Source: Bacteroidota bacterium
Lineage (GTDB): Bacteria > Bacteroidota > Ignavibacteria > Kapaibacteriales > UBA2268
NCBI GenBank assembly: GCA_004322215.1
Contig: SCSM01000040.1
Span: forward strand, 62,001 to 126,000
Reading direction: 5' to 3'
Length of the DNA stretch: 64,000 nucleotides
Under the pieces are notes generated by a model. It worked only from the letters and a program-made list of their open reading frames with translations. It made no database searches and was not told the DNA's origin. The translations under genes and the position numbers were made by a program. Within the stretch, counting starts at the first letter, position 1; each line of letters opens with the position of its first letter. Shown one piece after another: positions 1 to 8,465 of the stretch.

Positions 1-1
1 C

Positions 2-370
2 AGAGGCATCTGGGATTTCAAAATCGTAAACTTCGGCAAATTTACCGATGTCAGCGATAAGCAAAATAATGATATACCGAAAATCGAACTTAGTTGCTAT
101 CCGAATCCATTCAGTGAAAAAGTATCTATTGACGTAAACTGTACAAAACTTTCGCATTATAACATTCGCATTTACGATTTACCCGGACACCTTGTGAAAG
201 AATTATATTCCGGCATTTTGAATGAAGGTACAAAAAATTTTGAATGGGACAGCAGGGCATCGGACGGTATCGGACTTCCTTCCGGCACTTATATACTAAC
301 AGTTTCATCCGAAGGTTACACGAATTATGCGAAATTAATTTTCGATTCGTTTCTTGGCATTGGGGAATGA
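2..370 (+). CDS. C-terminal part of a T9SS-sorted secreted protein (5' end outside window)
   Basis: Open frame from base 2 to TGA at 368-370 (absent from ORF track): ...CYPNPFSEKVSIDVNCTKLSHYNIRIYDLPGHLVKELYSGILNEGTKNFEWDSRASDGIGLPSGTYILTVSSEGYTNYAKLIF; typical PNPF...GxYxL T9SS/FlgD-like CTD. Confidence 0.85.
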   Translation, partial: RGIWDFKIVNFGKFTDVSDKQNNDIPKIELSCYPNPFSEKVSIDVNCTKLSHYNIRIYDLPGHLVKELYSGILNEGTKNFEWDSRASDGIGLPSGTYILTVSSEGYTNYAKLIFDSFLGIGE

Positions 371-428
371 ATAATGAATAGTAAAAATCGAATTATCATT
401 AAAAGTATAAATAATAATAGGAGTTTAA

Positions 429-722
429 ATGATTATTGTAAGAGATGTATTCCAGTTAAAATTCGGTAAGGCAAAAGATGCTTTATCGCTGATGAAGCCA
501 CTTATTAAAAAAATGAATGACAATGGCACAGGCAAGTTCAGGTTATTAACCGACCTGGTCGGTAATTATTATACTTTGGTTATCGAAGGAAGTTATGGCT
601 CGATGGAGGAATACCTGAAAGTGCATGAACAATCAAATGATGTTGGCTGGGATGAAGTATATCCAAAATTTGTAGAACTTGTTATGAACGGTTACCGTGA
701 CATTTGGACTGTTGAGGAATAA
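429..722 (+). CDS. Small dimeric alpha/beta-barrel (NIPSNAP-like) hypothetical protein
   Basis: 97-aa ORF with upstream purine-rich start context; fold guess from pattern only. Confidence 0.6.
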   Translation: MIIVRDVFQLKFGKAKDALSLMKPLIKKMNDNGTGKFRLLTDLVGNYYTLVIEGSYGSMEEYLKVHEQSNDVGWDEVYPKFVELVMNGYRDIWTVEE

Positions 723-745
723 TTATAAATTGCGGATTTGGAATA

Positions 746-874
746 TTTGTCACATTTTGTCATAGTTTGCCACACTTTTTTTTATTTTTACATTGCTAAC
801 TGGAAATAATATTGATTTGTAAGGAGTTAGAATATTACGCAAGTGGAATTTTTGTCACATTTTGTCATAGTTTG
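746..874. repeat. 24-bp perfect direct repeat TTTGTCACATTTTGTCATAGTTTG (746-769 and 851-874) with iterated TTTGTCA motifs
   Basis: Read directly; both copies preceded by similar GGAATnTTTGTCA context. Confidence 0.85.
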
Positions 875-999
875 TCATAGTGATGTCACTTTTGGAGTGA
901 AAAAAGGTGACAGGTTTAAGAAATTTTGAATTTTGAATTTTAAATTTTGAATTGTGGATATACTAAATTTATAATCCCTCTTGATTTATAATCCCTCTT

Positions 1000-1021
1000 G
1001 GGGCAATTCGTGAATTGCCCC
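1000..1021. repeat. Palindromic dispersed repeat, GGGGCAATTCGTGAATTGCCCC (copy 1)
   Basis: 10-bp perfect inverted arms; same sequence recurs at 51683-51704 and 56907-56928. Confidence 0.9.
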
Positions 1022-1500
1022 TACATTTAGCGAATCTGGTTTATCAAAGAACAAAGCGGGGCAAAGATAAGGATGTGGGAATGATATAAAAATAAAATGG
1101 TTTTAAAAGGATTTTAAAATTGATTTTGTTTTATACACCTACCCAAACCCTTCCTCGCAGGAAGGGAAATTTTGGTTCAGGCAAAGACGGAAAGGACAGG
1201 AAGGACGCAAATTGTCTGAACAGGATTTTCTTGATTAAAGGATGGACAGGATTATTTTTAAAAAAGCTCTCAACCCTACCCTTCTCCCAGTGGTAGAAGG
1301 AAAAAAGGATATATGAAATTTATTATTGGAAAATGGCTGTGTCGCAATTTGGGAGTTGGGAATTGGGACTGGGGGAGTGCGAGAGCGGTTGAATCTCACA
1401 CGCTCACACACACCCCCTGACCCCCTCTTTTTAGAGGGGGGGAAAGCGGGCGGAGCCGCAAAAGAAAATGGCTGTGCTGGGGATTAATAGGATTATATAC

Positions 1501-2475
1501 TTAAACAATACAATGTTGAATAAAAATCATAATAAGATTCAGTACTAATCTTGCAATATGCTCATTTGCATATTCTATTTTTGGATGTGGGTCACCTGAT
1601 TCTTGCCTTTTTTGCATTAAATAGGATTGAATTTCTTTGAGTACATTTATTGAAAAAGAATCATCAGGAATTAATGATTTTTTTTGTGCTGATTTTATTA
1701 AATCACTTAAATCTCCTTTTCCAGTTTTACCAAAAACAATGATTTGTAAGAAACCTTGAAGAGCTGAAATTGCGTGTGTTATACAACTGCTATAACCTTG
1801 TGGTGTTTTTTCTTGAAATTCTCTGAATGCATCAAAGAAATCCCTATTTACTGGTGCCCACTTTTTATTAGATAAATAAGACAAAACTGGAACATATATA
1901 TCTTCAGTGATTTTTTTATCTTGGCGAAAAACTAAACCATTCCTTGTTAGAAGAACATTTAAACTAAAATGTTCAAATATATCATTGAAATCTTTAGCAA
2001 ATTCATCAAATTTTTTAAATGCAAGGTTTAAGTATTTTTCTTTTTCTTTTTTACCTCTTGCTTTTTCTGATAAATCTAATGATTTAACATCTAAAATATT
2101 AAATACTAAGATAGAAAACATTTCATAAACGATATCCTGATTTTTTTGATTAAAAATATTATAAAAATCAATAAATGAAGTTTTAAGACAGCAATGAAGA
2201 AATTTTTTTCCCCATTGGGTTGCTTCTGTATGCGGACCACCATGAACTAGTAAACTAATTCCATAACTTTGGTTTTTATTATTCTCATTTAAATAATAAA
2301 TAGAATAATATATATAACTTGATTCTTTAAACCAATCTTTATTTACAAAGTAATACCATATTTTTTCTTTTTCTTCAATTTTAAGGGAATCCCAATCTCT
2401 CATCCCTAAATCTGGAGAAATATTTTTTTTGGCTTCAGGGTTGTAATCACTCCATAATTTGAAAGACGTTTTCAT
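1501..2475 (-). CDS. Hypothetical protein with HEPN/Abi-C-like C-terminal region
   Basis: 324-aa ORF; C-terminus ...LMQKRQESGDPHPKIEYANEHIARLVLNLIMIFIQH contains an R-x6-H motif in a helical context like many abortive-infection HEPN proteins. Confidence 0.6.
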   Translation of the reverse strand: MKTSFKLWSDYNPEAKKNISPDLGMRDWDSLKIEEKEKIWYYFVNKDWFKESSYIYYSIYYLNENNKNQSYGISLLVHGGPHTEATQWGKKFLHCCLKTSFIDFYNIFNQKNQDIVYEMFSILVFNILDVKSLDLSEKARGKKEKEKYLNLAFKKFDEFAKDFNDIFEHFSLNVLLTRNGLVFRQDKKITEDIYVPVLSYLSNKKWAPVNRDFFDAFREFQEKTPQGYSSCITHAISALQGFLQIIVFGKTGKGDLSDLIKSAQKKSLIPDDSFSINVLKEIQSYLMQKRQESGDPHPKIEYANEHIARLVLNLIMIFIQHCIV

Positions 2476-2546
2476 ATAGTTATAGCAATAATAATATTAA
2501 AAACATTAATGTCAGAAATATTTAATTAAAAATTTAATTATTTTTT

Positions 2547-3284
2547 TCATTCAATCATACTTAAACAGCTATCTGTGGAAATCATCCCTTCATAATACAA
2601 GGAAATTTCTTCAATCCGAGCTCTTCTCCAAGATGAAATAAAAGCATTAATTTTTATTTTTTTTCCTTTTACAAATAAATTAAACCAATTTATATTTTTA
2701 GGTGTTTTCATTTCAGAATATGGTTTATTTGGTAAATAGGGAATATTATCTAATTTATAAAATAAAATAGTTTGAGTACTTTTAAGAAAATTATTTGTAT
2801 CTATTTTTATTGTATCTGGTAAAGGTAATGATTCTGGCCTAAATAGATGACCACCAAAATTATTCATTTTTATATAAATACTTTCCCAACTTGTAAACGG
2901 TTGTTTGTTTACCGAAACTCTAACAAATAAATATCCTTTTATAATATCTTCATTAATTAAAATAACTTTTTGAATAGATTTAACACTGTCTTTTTTTCTT
3001 GGTGTCCAACTATCCATAGTATCAATTATATTCAATTTCTTCATATTTTTCATTAAAAAGTAATCTGGGAATTTTTCCTTAATTATATTTATGTTATTTA
3101 ATGAATCAAAAAATTTTTGTTTCATTGATAAAGAATCTTCTAAATTTTGATTAATTATTAAATCATTTTTAAAAGATTTATATATATTGCCAAGATATAT
3201 CATTCCACCTAATGTAATAATTAGGTAAATAATTGGCAATAAAGTATGTTTAAAAAATTTTTTGTTTTCCATATTAATACACAA
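2547..3284 (-). CDS. Membrane-anchored hypothetical protein (N-terminal TM helix)
   Basis: 245-aa ORF, one N-terminal TM segment (LPIIYLIITLGGMIYLGNIY); overlaps upstream ORF by 11 nt. Confidence 0.6.
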   Translation of the reverse strand: MCINMENKKFFKHTLLPIIYLIITLGGMIYLGNIYKSFKNDLIINQNLEDSLSMKQKFFDSLNNINIIKEKFPDYFLMKNMKKLNIIDTMDSWTPRKKDSVKSIQKVILINEDIIKGYLFVRVSVNKQPFTSWESIYIKMNNFGGHLFRPESLPLPDTIKIDTNNFLKSTQTILFYKLDNIPYLPNKPYSEMKTPKNINWFNLFVKGKKIKINAFISSWRRARIEEISLYYEGMISTDSCLSMIE

Positions 3285-3768
3285 TTAAAATAAATGTTAA
3301 TAATAGATAAAGAAAACCAATGATATTTGGTATTATTATTCCATAATTATTTATTTCATAATTTATATCGTTATTTAAATCATTATTTATTTTATTCCAA
3401 CCCTTCTTTCTTATAAAAAATGAAACAATAAAAAGTCCACCAATATATAAAATTGGTAATAAAATGGAAATTATAATAATGATATTAATTATTTTCTCGG
3501 AATTAATTTTATTATATTCGCTATAAATTATATAATATTTCAATTTTTTTAATATATCTAATGAATAGGTAAATAATAAAACAATTGAAGTAATAATAAT
3601 ATTCAATCCTATAAAAAAATCTTCTTTCTTTATAAATTTATCTCTATCTTTTCTACTATTTAATTTCATAAAAATTGAAATTATTATAGTTCCTATTGGG
3701 AATGCAATGTATCTAAATTGATCACTAAATATTAAATCAATTAATTTTTCAATAATTTTTTCCTTCAA
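3274..3768 (-). CDS. Multi-TM hypothetical membrane protein (TTG start)
   Basis: 164-aa ORF with about 4 hydrophobic helices; TTG start at 3766-3768 overlaps TGA of an upstream mini-ORF. Confidence 0.55.
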   Translation of the reverse strand: MKEKIIEKLIDLIFSDQFRYIAFPIGTIIISIFMKLNSRKDRDKFIKKEDFFIGLNIIITSIVLLFTYSLDILKKLKYYIIYSEYNKINSEKIINIIIIISILLPILYIGGLFIVSFFIRKKGWNKINNDLNNDINYEINNYGIIIPNIIGFLYLLLTFILIVY

Positions 3769-3926
3769 AATAATCCCTCCTCCTTCACACCATTATCCAA
3801 TCGCTTGGTTGCACTTTTGAAAGTCAGCATTTCACCTAAGCCGGGGAGGCGGACGGTTTTGACCGGGTGCTGTTTGTTCAGTTCCTTGAGTACATCGAGC
3901 GAGTCGCCGAAATAGAGTGTGTTCAT
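3765..3926 (-). pseudogene. DNA methyltransferase fossil (N-terminus joined to a presumed C-terminus)
   Basis: 53-aa frame MNTLYFGDSLDVLKELNKQHPVKTVRLPGLGEMLTFKSATKRLDNGVKEEGLF; MNTLYxGDxLDVL is the usual start of type III/adenine-specific methylases, catalytic motifs missing; below ORF-track threshold. Confidence 0.55.
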
Positions 3927-4063
3927 TGAAAGCTACCGATTATAAATATAAATAATTGATAAAATTAAGAAGAAAATGTATGAAAGTCAAGTGTTTTTTT
4001 CACCTCACCCCCAACCCCTCTCCAAGAGGAGAGGGGAGAAAATTAATGAGGATTTCCGGCTTT

Positions 4064-4090
4064 GGATTCCGCATCAAGTGCGGAATGACA
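4064..4090. repeat. 27-nt palindromic unit GGATTC-N13-GAATGACA
   Basis: GGATTCCGCATCAAGTGCGGAATGACA; same outer arms as 31929-31955 (reverse) and related to 11637-11663. Confidence 0.8.
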
Positions 4091-4214
4091 AAGGGGAAAT
4101 TCTTCGACTTCGCAGGGAATATAAAAAAAAAGTCCCTCTCCACCACTGGAGAAGGACTTTCGCTTTATTATTAATCCCCCAAGAATCCCTTTTTGAAAAA
4201 GGGGGAAAATGAAG

Positions 4215-6149
4215 TTAATTAATATCCATATAATACGGCATTGCCATGATTACTCTTTCCTTTTGGGAGATACCCAGGATGTCGAGCATGTAGTTAACCT
4301 GCTGTTTCATTCCATCGGGCATCGAATTGTAAAAGTAATAAACATCATCCCTGCTGACTCCGAATATGGCTGACAGGTTCTTTTTGAAGAAGTTTCCGGT
4401 CGAGGCATCGTCATTTTCTTTTTCAAAACCGAACATACGAAGTAGTGCTGTAACTTCGTCAACCGGCTCGGGATAAATTTTCACACGTACTTTCATTTTT
4501 TCGGGTACACCGATTCTTTTCTTAACAATCGAAATAGCATCGAACAATCCTCCGTTGACATCAACCAGACCGCGTTTAAGAGCATCCTCGCCAGTCCAAA
4601 CTCTTCCTTTTGCGAGTGCGTGTGCCTCTTCGAAAGTCTTATGTCTGTGTTGGGCAACCTTTTGTATGAACCTGTCATAAATCGGTTTGCCAATGTTGTA
4701 CAGCTTTTTCTTTTCAACATCCGAATACGGCAGTAAACCGTTTAATGAATTGGCACCGGGATTCGATGAAATTGTATCAACCGTAATATCGAGCTTGTTC
4801 AATAAACCATGGAAATTCGGTACTGCAAGAATAACACCGATTGAACCGGTTATAGTCGCGGGATGGGCAATAATCGTATCGCAAGCCATCGGAATGTAGT
4901 ATCCGCCTGAGCCGGCAATGTCGCCCATAGAAGCAAAAATCGGTTTCACTTTCTTAGTTTTGATTATTTCATCGCGAATTGCATCGGAAGTGATTACGGA
5001 CCCTCCCGGGCTGTTTATTCTCAGTATGATTGCCTTGACATCTTTGTCTTCTCTTGCTTTCTTAAGGTATTTCACCATTTCTTTTGTGCAGATTACTTTT
5101 TCCGAAGAGAAAGGACTTCCACCTTCGTCCATCACAGAACCTTCCGCAAAAATTATTGCAATTTGATTTTTCTCGCTTGCGAGGTTTTCCTTCTTCACTT
5201 CGGGAAGGTCATCTGTATAATTTGAGACGCTGACCAGTCTCAGCTTTTTGTCTTTATCATCAGGTTTTGTCTTGCCGAATATTTTCTCTTTGAGCATATC
5301 TTTTACATCGGACTCCTGGGCAAATTCATCAATGAAACCGAGTGCCTTAAGAGAATCTGCAGAGTAAACCCCGCGATTCAAAACATCCATAACGAGCTTG
5401 CGGTCCATCTTACGGAAATCAACAACAGCATCAACGAACATTTTCAATCGCTGATTCAAAATGACCTGTAATTGGTAGCGTGATGAGTCGCTGAAATTTT
5501 TCCGCGAGAGTGATTCACCCGCAGATTTGAAATCTTCGAAACCGAGAACGTAAAATTCAATGCCGAGTTTATCGAAAAAGCCCTTAAGAAACATAGATGC
5601 ACCGCCGAAACCGTTCATCTCGAGAATTCCTTCGCTGGGCATATAGATTTTATCTGCAGGCAATGCGAAGTAATAATCCTGCTCTCTCCCGGTTTCAATG
5701 TAAGCATAAATGAATTTTCCTGATTGCTTGAAATCTTTGAGTGCATTCTGAATTTCGTTTGCACGAGCCAATCCCATATTGTTCGGCGTTGATTTAAAGA
5801 ATATACCTTTAATCCTGTTGTCGTCTTTAGCAGCTTTGATAGCAGTTAAAATATCAAAAAAAGTGGCGTGAGATTCTTCACCGAGAAAGTTGAACGGATT
5901 GTTGGATGGAGATTCGCCTACCACCTTACCGAAATCGAGGTAAAGCACCGAATTATCTTTCACTGTAAAGGGTTCTTTTGAAAATGAAGAGCCGATAGCG
6001 CTGAATATACCAATGATTATTGAAAAGAATACAATAAGAACTCCGACCACGATAACAACCGGAATCCACCATCGGGACTTTTTCTGCTGATAAGGCGGGT
6101 AATAACCCGGTGGCATTTGCGGAGCTGATTGAGCTTGATTATCTGCCAT
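4215..6149 (-). CDS. sppA: Signal peptide peptidase SppA, 67K type
   Basis: 644 aa; N-terminal TM, duplicated S49 peptidase domain, INSPGGSVITSDAI and GDIAGSGGYYIPMACD motifs. Confidence 0.92.
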   Translation of the reverse strand: MADNQAQSAPQMPPGYYPPYQQKKSRWWIPVVIVVGVLIVFFSIIIGIFSAIGSSFSKEPFTVKDNSVLYLDFGKVVGESPSNNPFNFLGEESHATFFDILTAIKAAKDDNRIKGIFFKSTPNNMGLARANEIQNALKDFKQSGKFIYAYIETGREQDYYFALPADKIYMPSEGILEMNGFGGASMFLKGFFDKLGIEFYVLGFEDFKSAGESLSRKNFSDSSRYQLQVILNQRLKMFVDAVVDFRKMDRKLVMDVLNRGVYSADSLKALGFIDEFAQESDVKDMLKEKIFGKTKPDDKDKKLRLVSVSNYTDDLPEVKKENLASEKNQIAIIFAEGSVMDEGGSPFSSEKVICTKEMVKYLKKAREDKDVKAIILRINSPGGSVITSDAIRDEIIKTKKVKPIFASMGDIAGSGGYYIPMACDTIIAHPATITGSIGVILAVPNFHGLLNKLDITVDTISSNPGANSLNGLLPYSDVEKKKLYNIGKPIYDRFIQKVAQHRHKTFEEAHALAKGRVWTGEDALKRGLVDVNGGLFDAISIVKKRIGVPEKMKVRVKIYPEPVDEVTALLRMFGFEKENDDASTGNFFKKNLSAIFGVSRDDVYYFYNSMPDGMKQQVNYMLDILGISQKERVIMAMPYYMDIN

Positions 6150-6307
6150 ATTGATTTATCTCCTGATTTAATGAATTAAGCTTTTGACTTTATACGATAA
6201 ATATTTAATATAGTTTCGTTGTTTTATAATAAAATACACAGAATAAAAAGTCAAAATAAATAAAATAAGAAATAAAAAGAAAGAGAATGTGAAATATTTG
6301 ATTGAAA

Positions 6308-6460
6308 ATGAGTTCAGATTCAAACGAAGTTGACATATTTGTAAATTTCAATAGGAAAACATTTCGAATTTATAACGGGCTGAAATATTATCTTGAAGAA
6401 TTAATCGGAAAAAAAGTTGATTTGGTTTGTGAAAATACATTAAAATCTTCTTCAGAATGA
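6308..6460 (+). pseudogene. Truncated MntA-type nucleotidyltransferase antitoxin fragment
   Basis: 50-aa frame MSSDSNEVDIFVNFNRKTFRIYNGLKYYLEELIGKKVDLVCENTLKSSSE matches the second half of MNT-domain proteins (DIDILVxF...LKxxLExLxGxKVDLV); GSxARG...SD half absent, in-frame stop just upstream. Confidence 0.6.
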
Positions 6461-6704
6461 ACCTCCTTCATGATTTCAGAAGTATCTTTAACAATATTAT
6501 CAGCTATAGATTGAATTGTAATTTCGTTTGAATCGAATATTTGTTCTTTAACCATTTTATTAATGATAAAAGTTATTTGATAAATATCTCTGCAAGTACA
6601 AAGTTAAGGATTATACAATAATTAACATTGTAGAATTTACTCTTAAATAATAATATAATGTAGATTAAATTTAAATTTGCAAATATTTTATAAATTAGAT
6701 ATTT

Positions 6705-7346
6705 TCACACTCTCGTTCTGAAAACATAGTCCCACAGTGGCTGGCTGACACCATAGCTCTTTTCGGGTGAAGTATAATGATGCTTCATGTGATTTGTTTT
6801 TATTTTAAGGAAAATTTTGTTTTTGATTGCAGAGTGGTGAACGGCATAATGCATCATGTCGTAGCACAGGTAACCAGATACCAGACCGGCATAGAACGGC
6901 GATTGGAATTGACTGCCGAGTGTGTAATAAGTTATGACATAAAAGATGATTCCTAACGGTATGCTGATTGACGGGGGCATTACTAATCTTTTAGAATCGT
7001 TTGGATAGGCGTGATGAATTCCGTGCATGATGAAACTCAGTTTTATACCTGATTCTGTTTTCGGTTCGTAATGAAAGACAAACCTGTGCAAAAAATATTC
7101 GAGTAAAGACCAAAAAAGTGTTCCAGATATATAAAGAGAAAAAATATTCAAGAATGATAGCTCATTTATGAAAATACTTTTGTACATAAAGAATAAAACT
7201 ACAGGAATATACAGCAACAGAGGCACAGACCAGTGAATCCGCGAAAATACTTCCAAAAAATCACTTTTAAAAAGCCGGATTGTTTCATCCTTATTCGATT
7301 GAAATAGTTTTTCCATAGATACCCAAATAATTTCAGAAGAATACAC
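6705..7346 (-). CDS. Fatty acid hydroxylase / sterol desaturase superfamily protein
   Basis: HRFVFHY, HGIHHAYPND, HYAVHH, NHMKHHY histidine boxes and TM helices. Confidence 0.85.
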   Translation of the reverse strand: MYSSEIIWVSMEKLFQSNKDETIRLFKSDFLEVFSRIHWSVPLLLYIPVVLFFMYKSIFINELSFLNIFSLYISGTLFWSLLEYFLHRFVFHYEPKTESGIKLSFIMHGIHHAYPNDSKRLVMPPSISIPLGIIFYVITYYTLGSQFQSPFYAGLVSGYLCYDMMHYAVHHSAIKNKIFLKIKTNHMKHHYTSPEKSYGVSQPLWDYVFRTRV

Positions 7347-7536
7347 GTAAAAATTAATACAAAATTTTAGTGTTGGCTAAATAATTATGTAAGTCATTGA
7401 ATAATAAATTATTATAAATGACAATCCGAATATTTCAGAAATAAAATATATAAAAAATATTTAATAAAATTTTGCAACTAAAAAAATTTTATTTAATTTC
7501 GGATAAAAGAGTCTTTAATTCTTTTTTAAAATTGTT

Positions 7537-7962
7537 ATGGCATTATTATCAAAATCTTGTTTATACGGCTTAAGGACAGCAATCTACTGCGCCCATCAAT
7601 CAGGTAACGGGTACATTCCAATATCCGAAATAGCGAAAGAACTTGAAATTCCGGCTGACTTTTTAACAAAAATTCTCCAGAAATTAACCAGGAAAAAAAT
7701 CATGAGTTCACTTCGCGGTGTAAAAGGAGGTATTAAGCTTGGAAAGTCTTCCGAAAAAATTTCACTCTACGATATCGTTCAGGCAATTGACGGAGAAACC
7801 ATATTTAGAAAATGTTTTCTTGACCTCGAGGGTTGCGGAGAGGAGACTCCCTGCCCGTTTCATGAAAGCTGGAAAAGTTACAGAACAGACCTTGGGAATA
7901 TGCTTAAGAATACATCCTTGTCTTATCTAATCGAAAACAGAAAATATGCACGGCTAAAATGA
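7537..7962 (+). CDS. Rrf2-family transcriptional regulator (NsrR/IscR-like, Fe-S cysteines)
   Basis: Rrf2 wHTH; KCFLDLEGCGEETPCPFH three-Cys cluster; heads the nos locus. Confidence 0.88.
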   Translation: MALLSKSCLYGLRTAIYCAHQSGNGYIPISEIAKELEIPADFLTKILQKLTRKKIMSSLRGVKGGIKLGKSSEKISLYDIVQAIDGETIFRKCFLDLEGCGEETPCPFHESWKSYRTDLGNMLKNTSLSYLIENRKYARLK

Positions 7963-7981
7963 TTGTTTAATTTTTTTTTGT

Positions 7982-8413
7982 ATGGAGTTAATTATGAAAA
8001 AGCTAATATTATTTACACTCGGAATGATGATTTTTTTAATCGCCTGCGGCGGCGGCTCGAAGGAAGATGAATTCGACCATGTAAAATACGGATTCGGTCC
8101 GATTACCAAAGTTGATTTGGGTCCTATAGACCCGGCGCTTGCGGAAAAAGGCAAGCAAACTTTTGAAGTCAAATGCACTGCATGTCACAAAATCGAAACG
8201 CGGTATGTCGCTCCCAAACTCGGCGGCGTTACAAAAAGAAGAACACCTGAATTCATAATGAATATGATATTGAATCCCGCGGAAATGATTCAGAAGAATC
8301 CTGAAACGAAAAAGCTTTTAGCTGAATACAACGTCTCGATGACTTTCCAGAATGTTACTAAAGATGATGCAAGAGCTATTCTCGAGTATTTCCGAACATG
8401 CGAAGATAAATAA
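7982..8413 (+). CDS. Cytochrome c lipoprotein (single CxxCH)
   Basis: Lipobox LIACGGG; CTACHK heme motif; immediately upstream of nosZ. Likely start at MKKLILFTLG (7994). Confidence 0.85.
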   Translation: MELIMKKLILFTLGMMIFLIACGGGSKEDEFDHVKYGFGPITKVDLGPIDPALAEKGKQTFEVKCTACHKIETRYVAPKLGGVTKRRTPEFIMNMILNPAEMIQKNPETKKLLAEYNVSMTFQNVTKDDARAILEYFRTCEDK

Positions 8414-8465
8414 TTTTTGATTGTAATAATATCTAAAATAATTGTATTAATTGTATGAGGTTTAA

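Noticed and set aside
126-308. Minus-strand ORF in the ORF track
   Set aside because: Antisense to the real T9SS C-terminal coding frame 2-370.
920-958. TTTTGAATTTTGAATTTTAAATTTTGAATT as an array
   Set aside because: AT-rich low-complexity tract that recurs in many gaps here; no unit structure supporting function.
3956-4212. ORFs containing LTPNPSPRGEG / SPHPQPLSKRRGE peptides
   Set aside because: These are translations of GC-rich palindromic intergenic repeats (CACCTCACCCCCAACCCCTCTCCAAGAGGAGAGGGG), not genes.
6388-6555. Minus-strand 55-aa frame MVKEQIFDSNEITIQSIADNIVKDTSEIMKEV...
   Set aside because: Overlaps the MntA-like fossil, no recognisable family; could be spurious, so not called.
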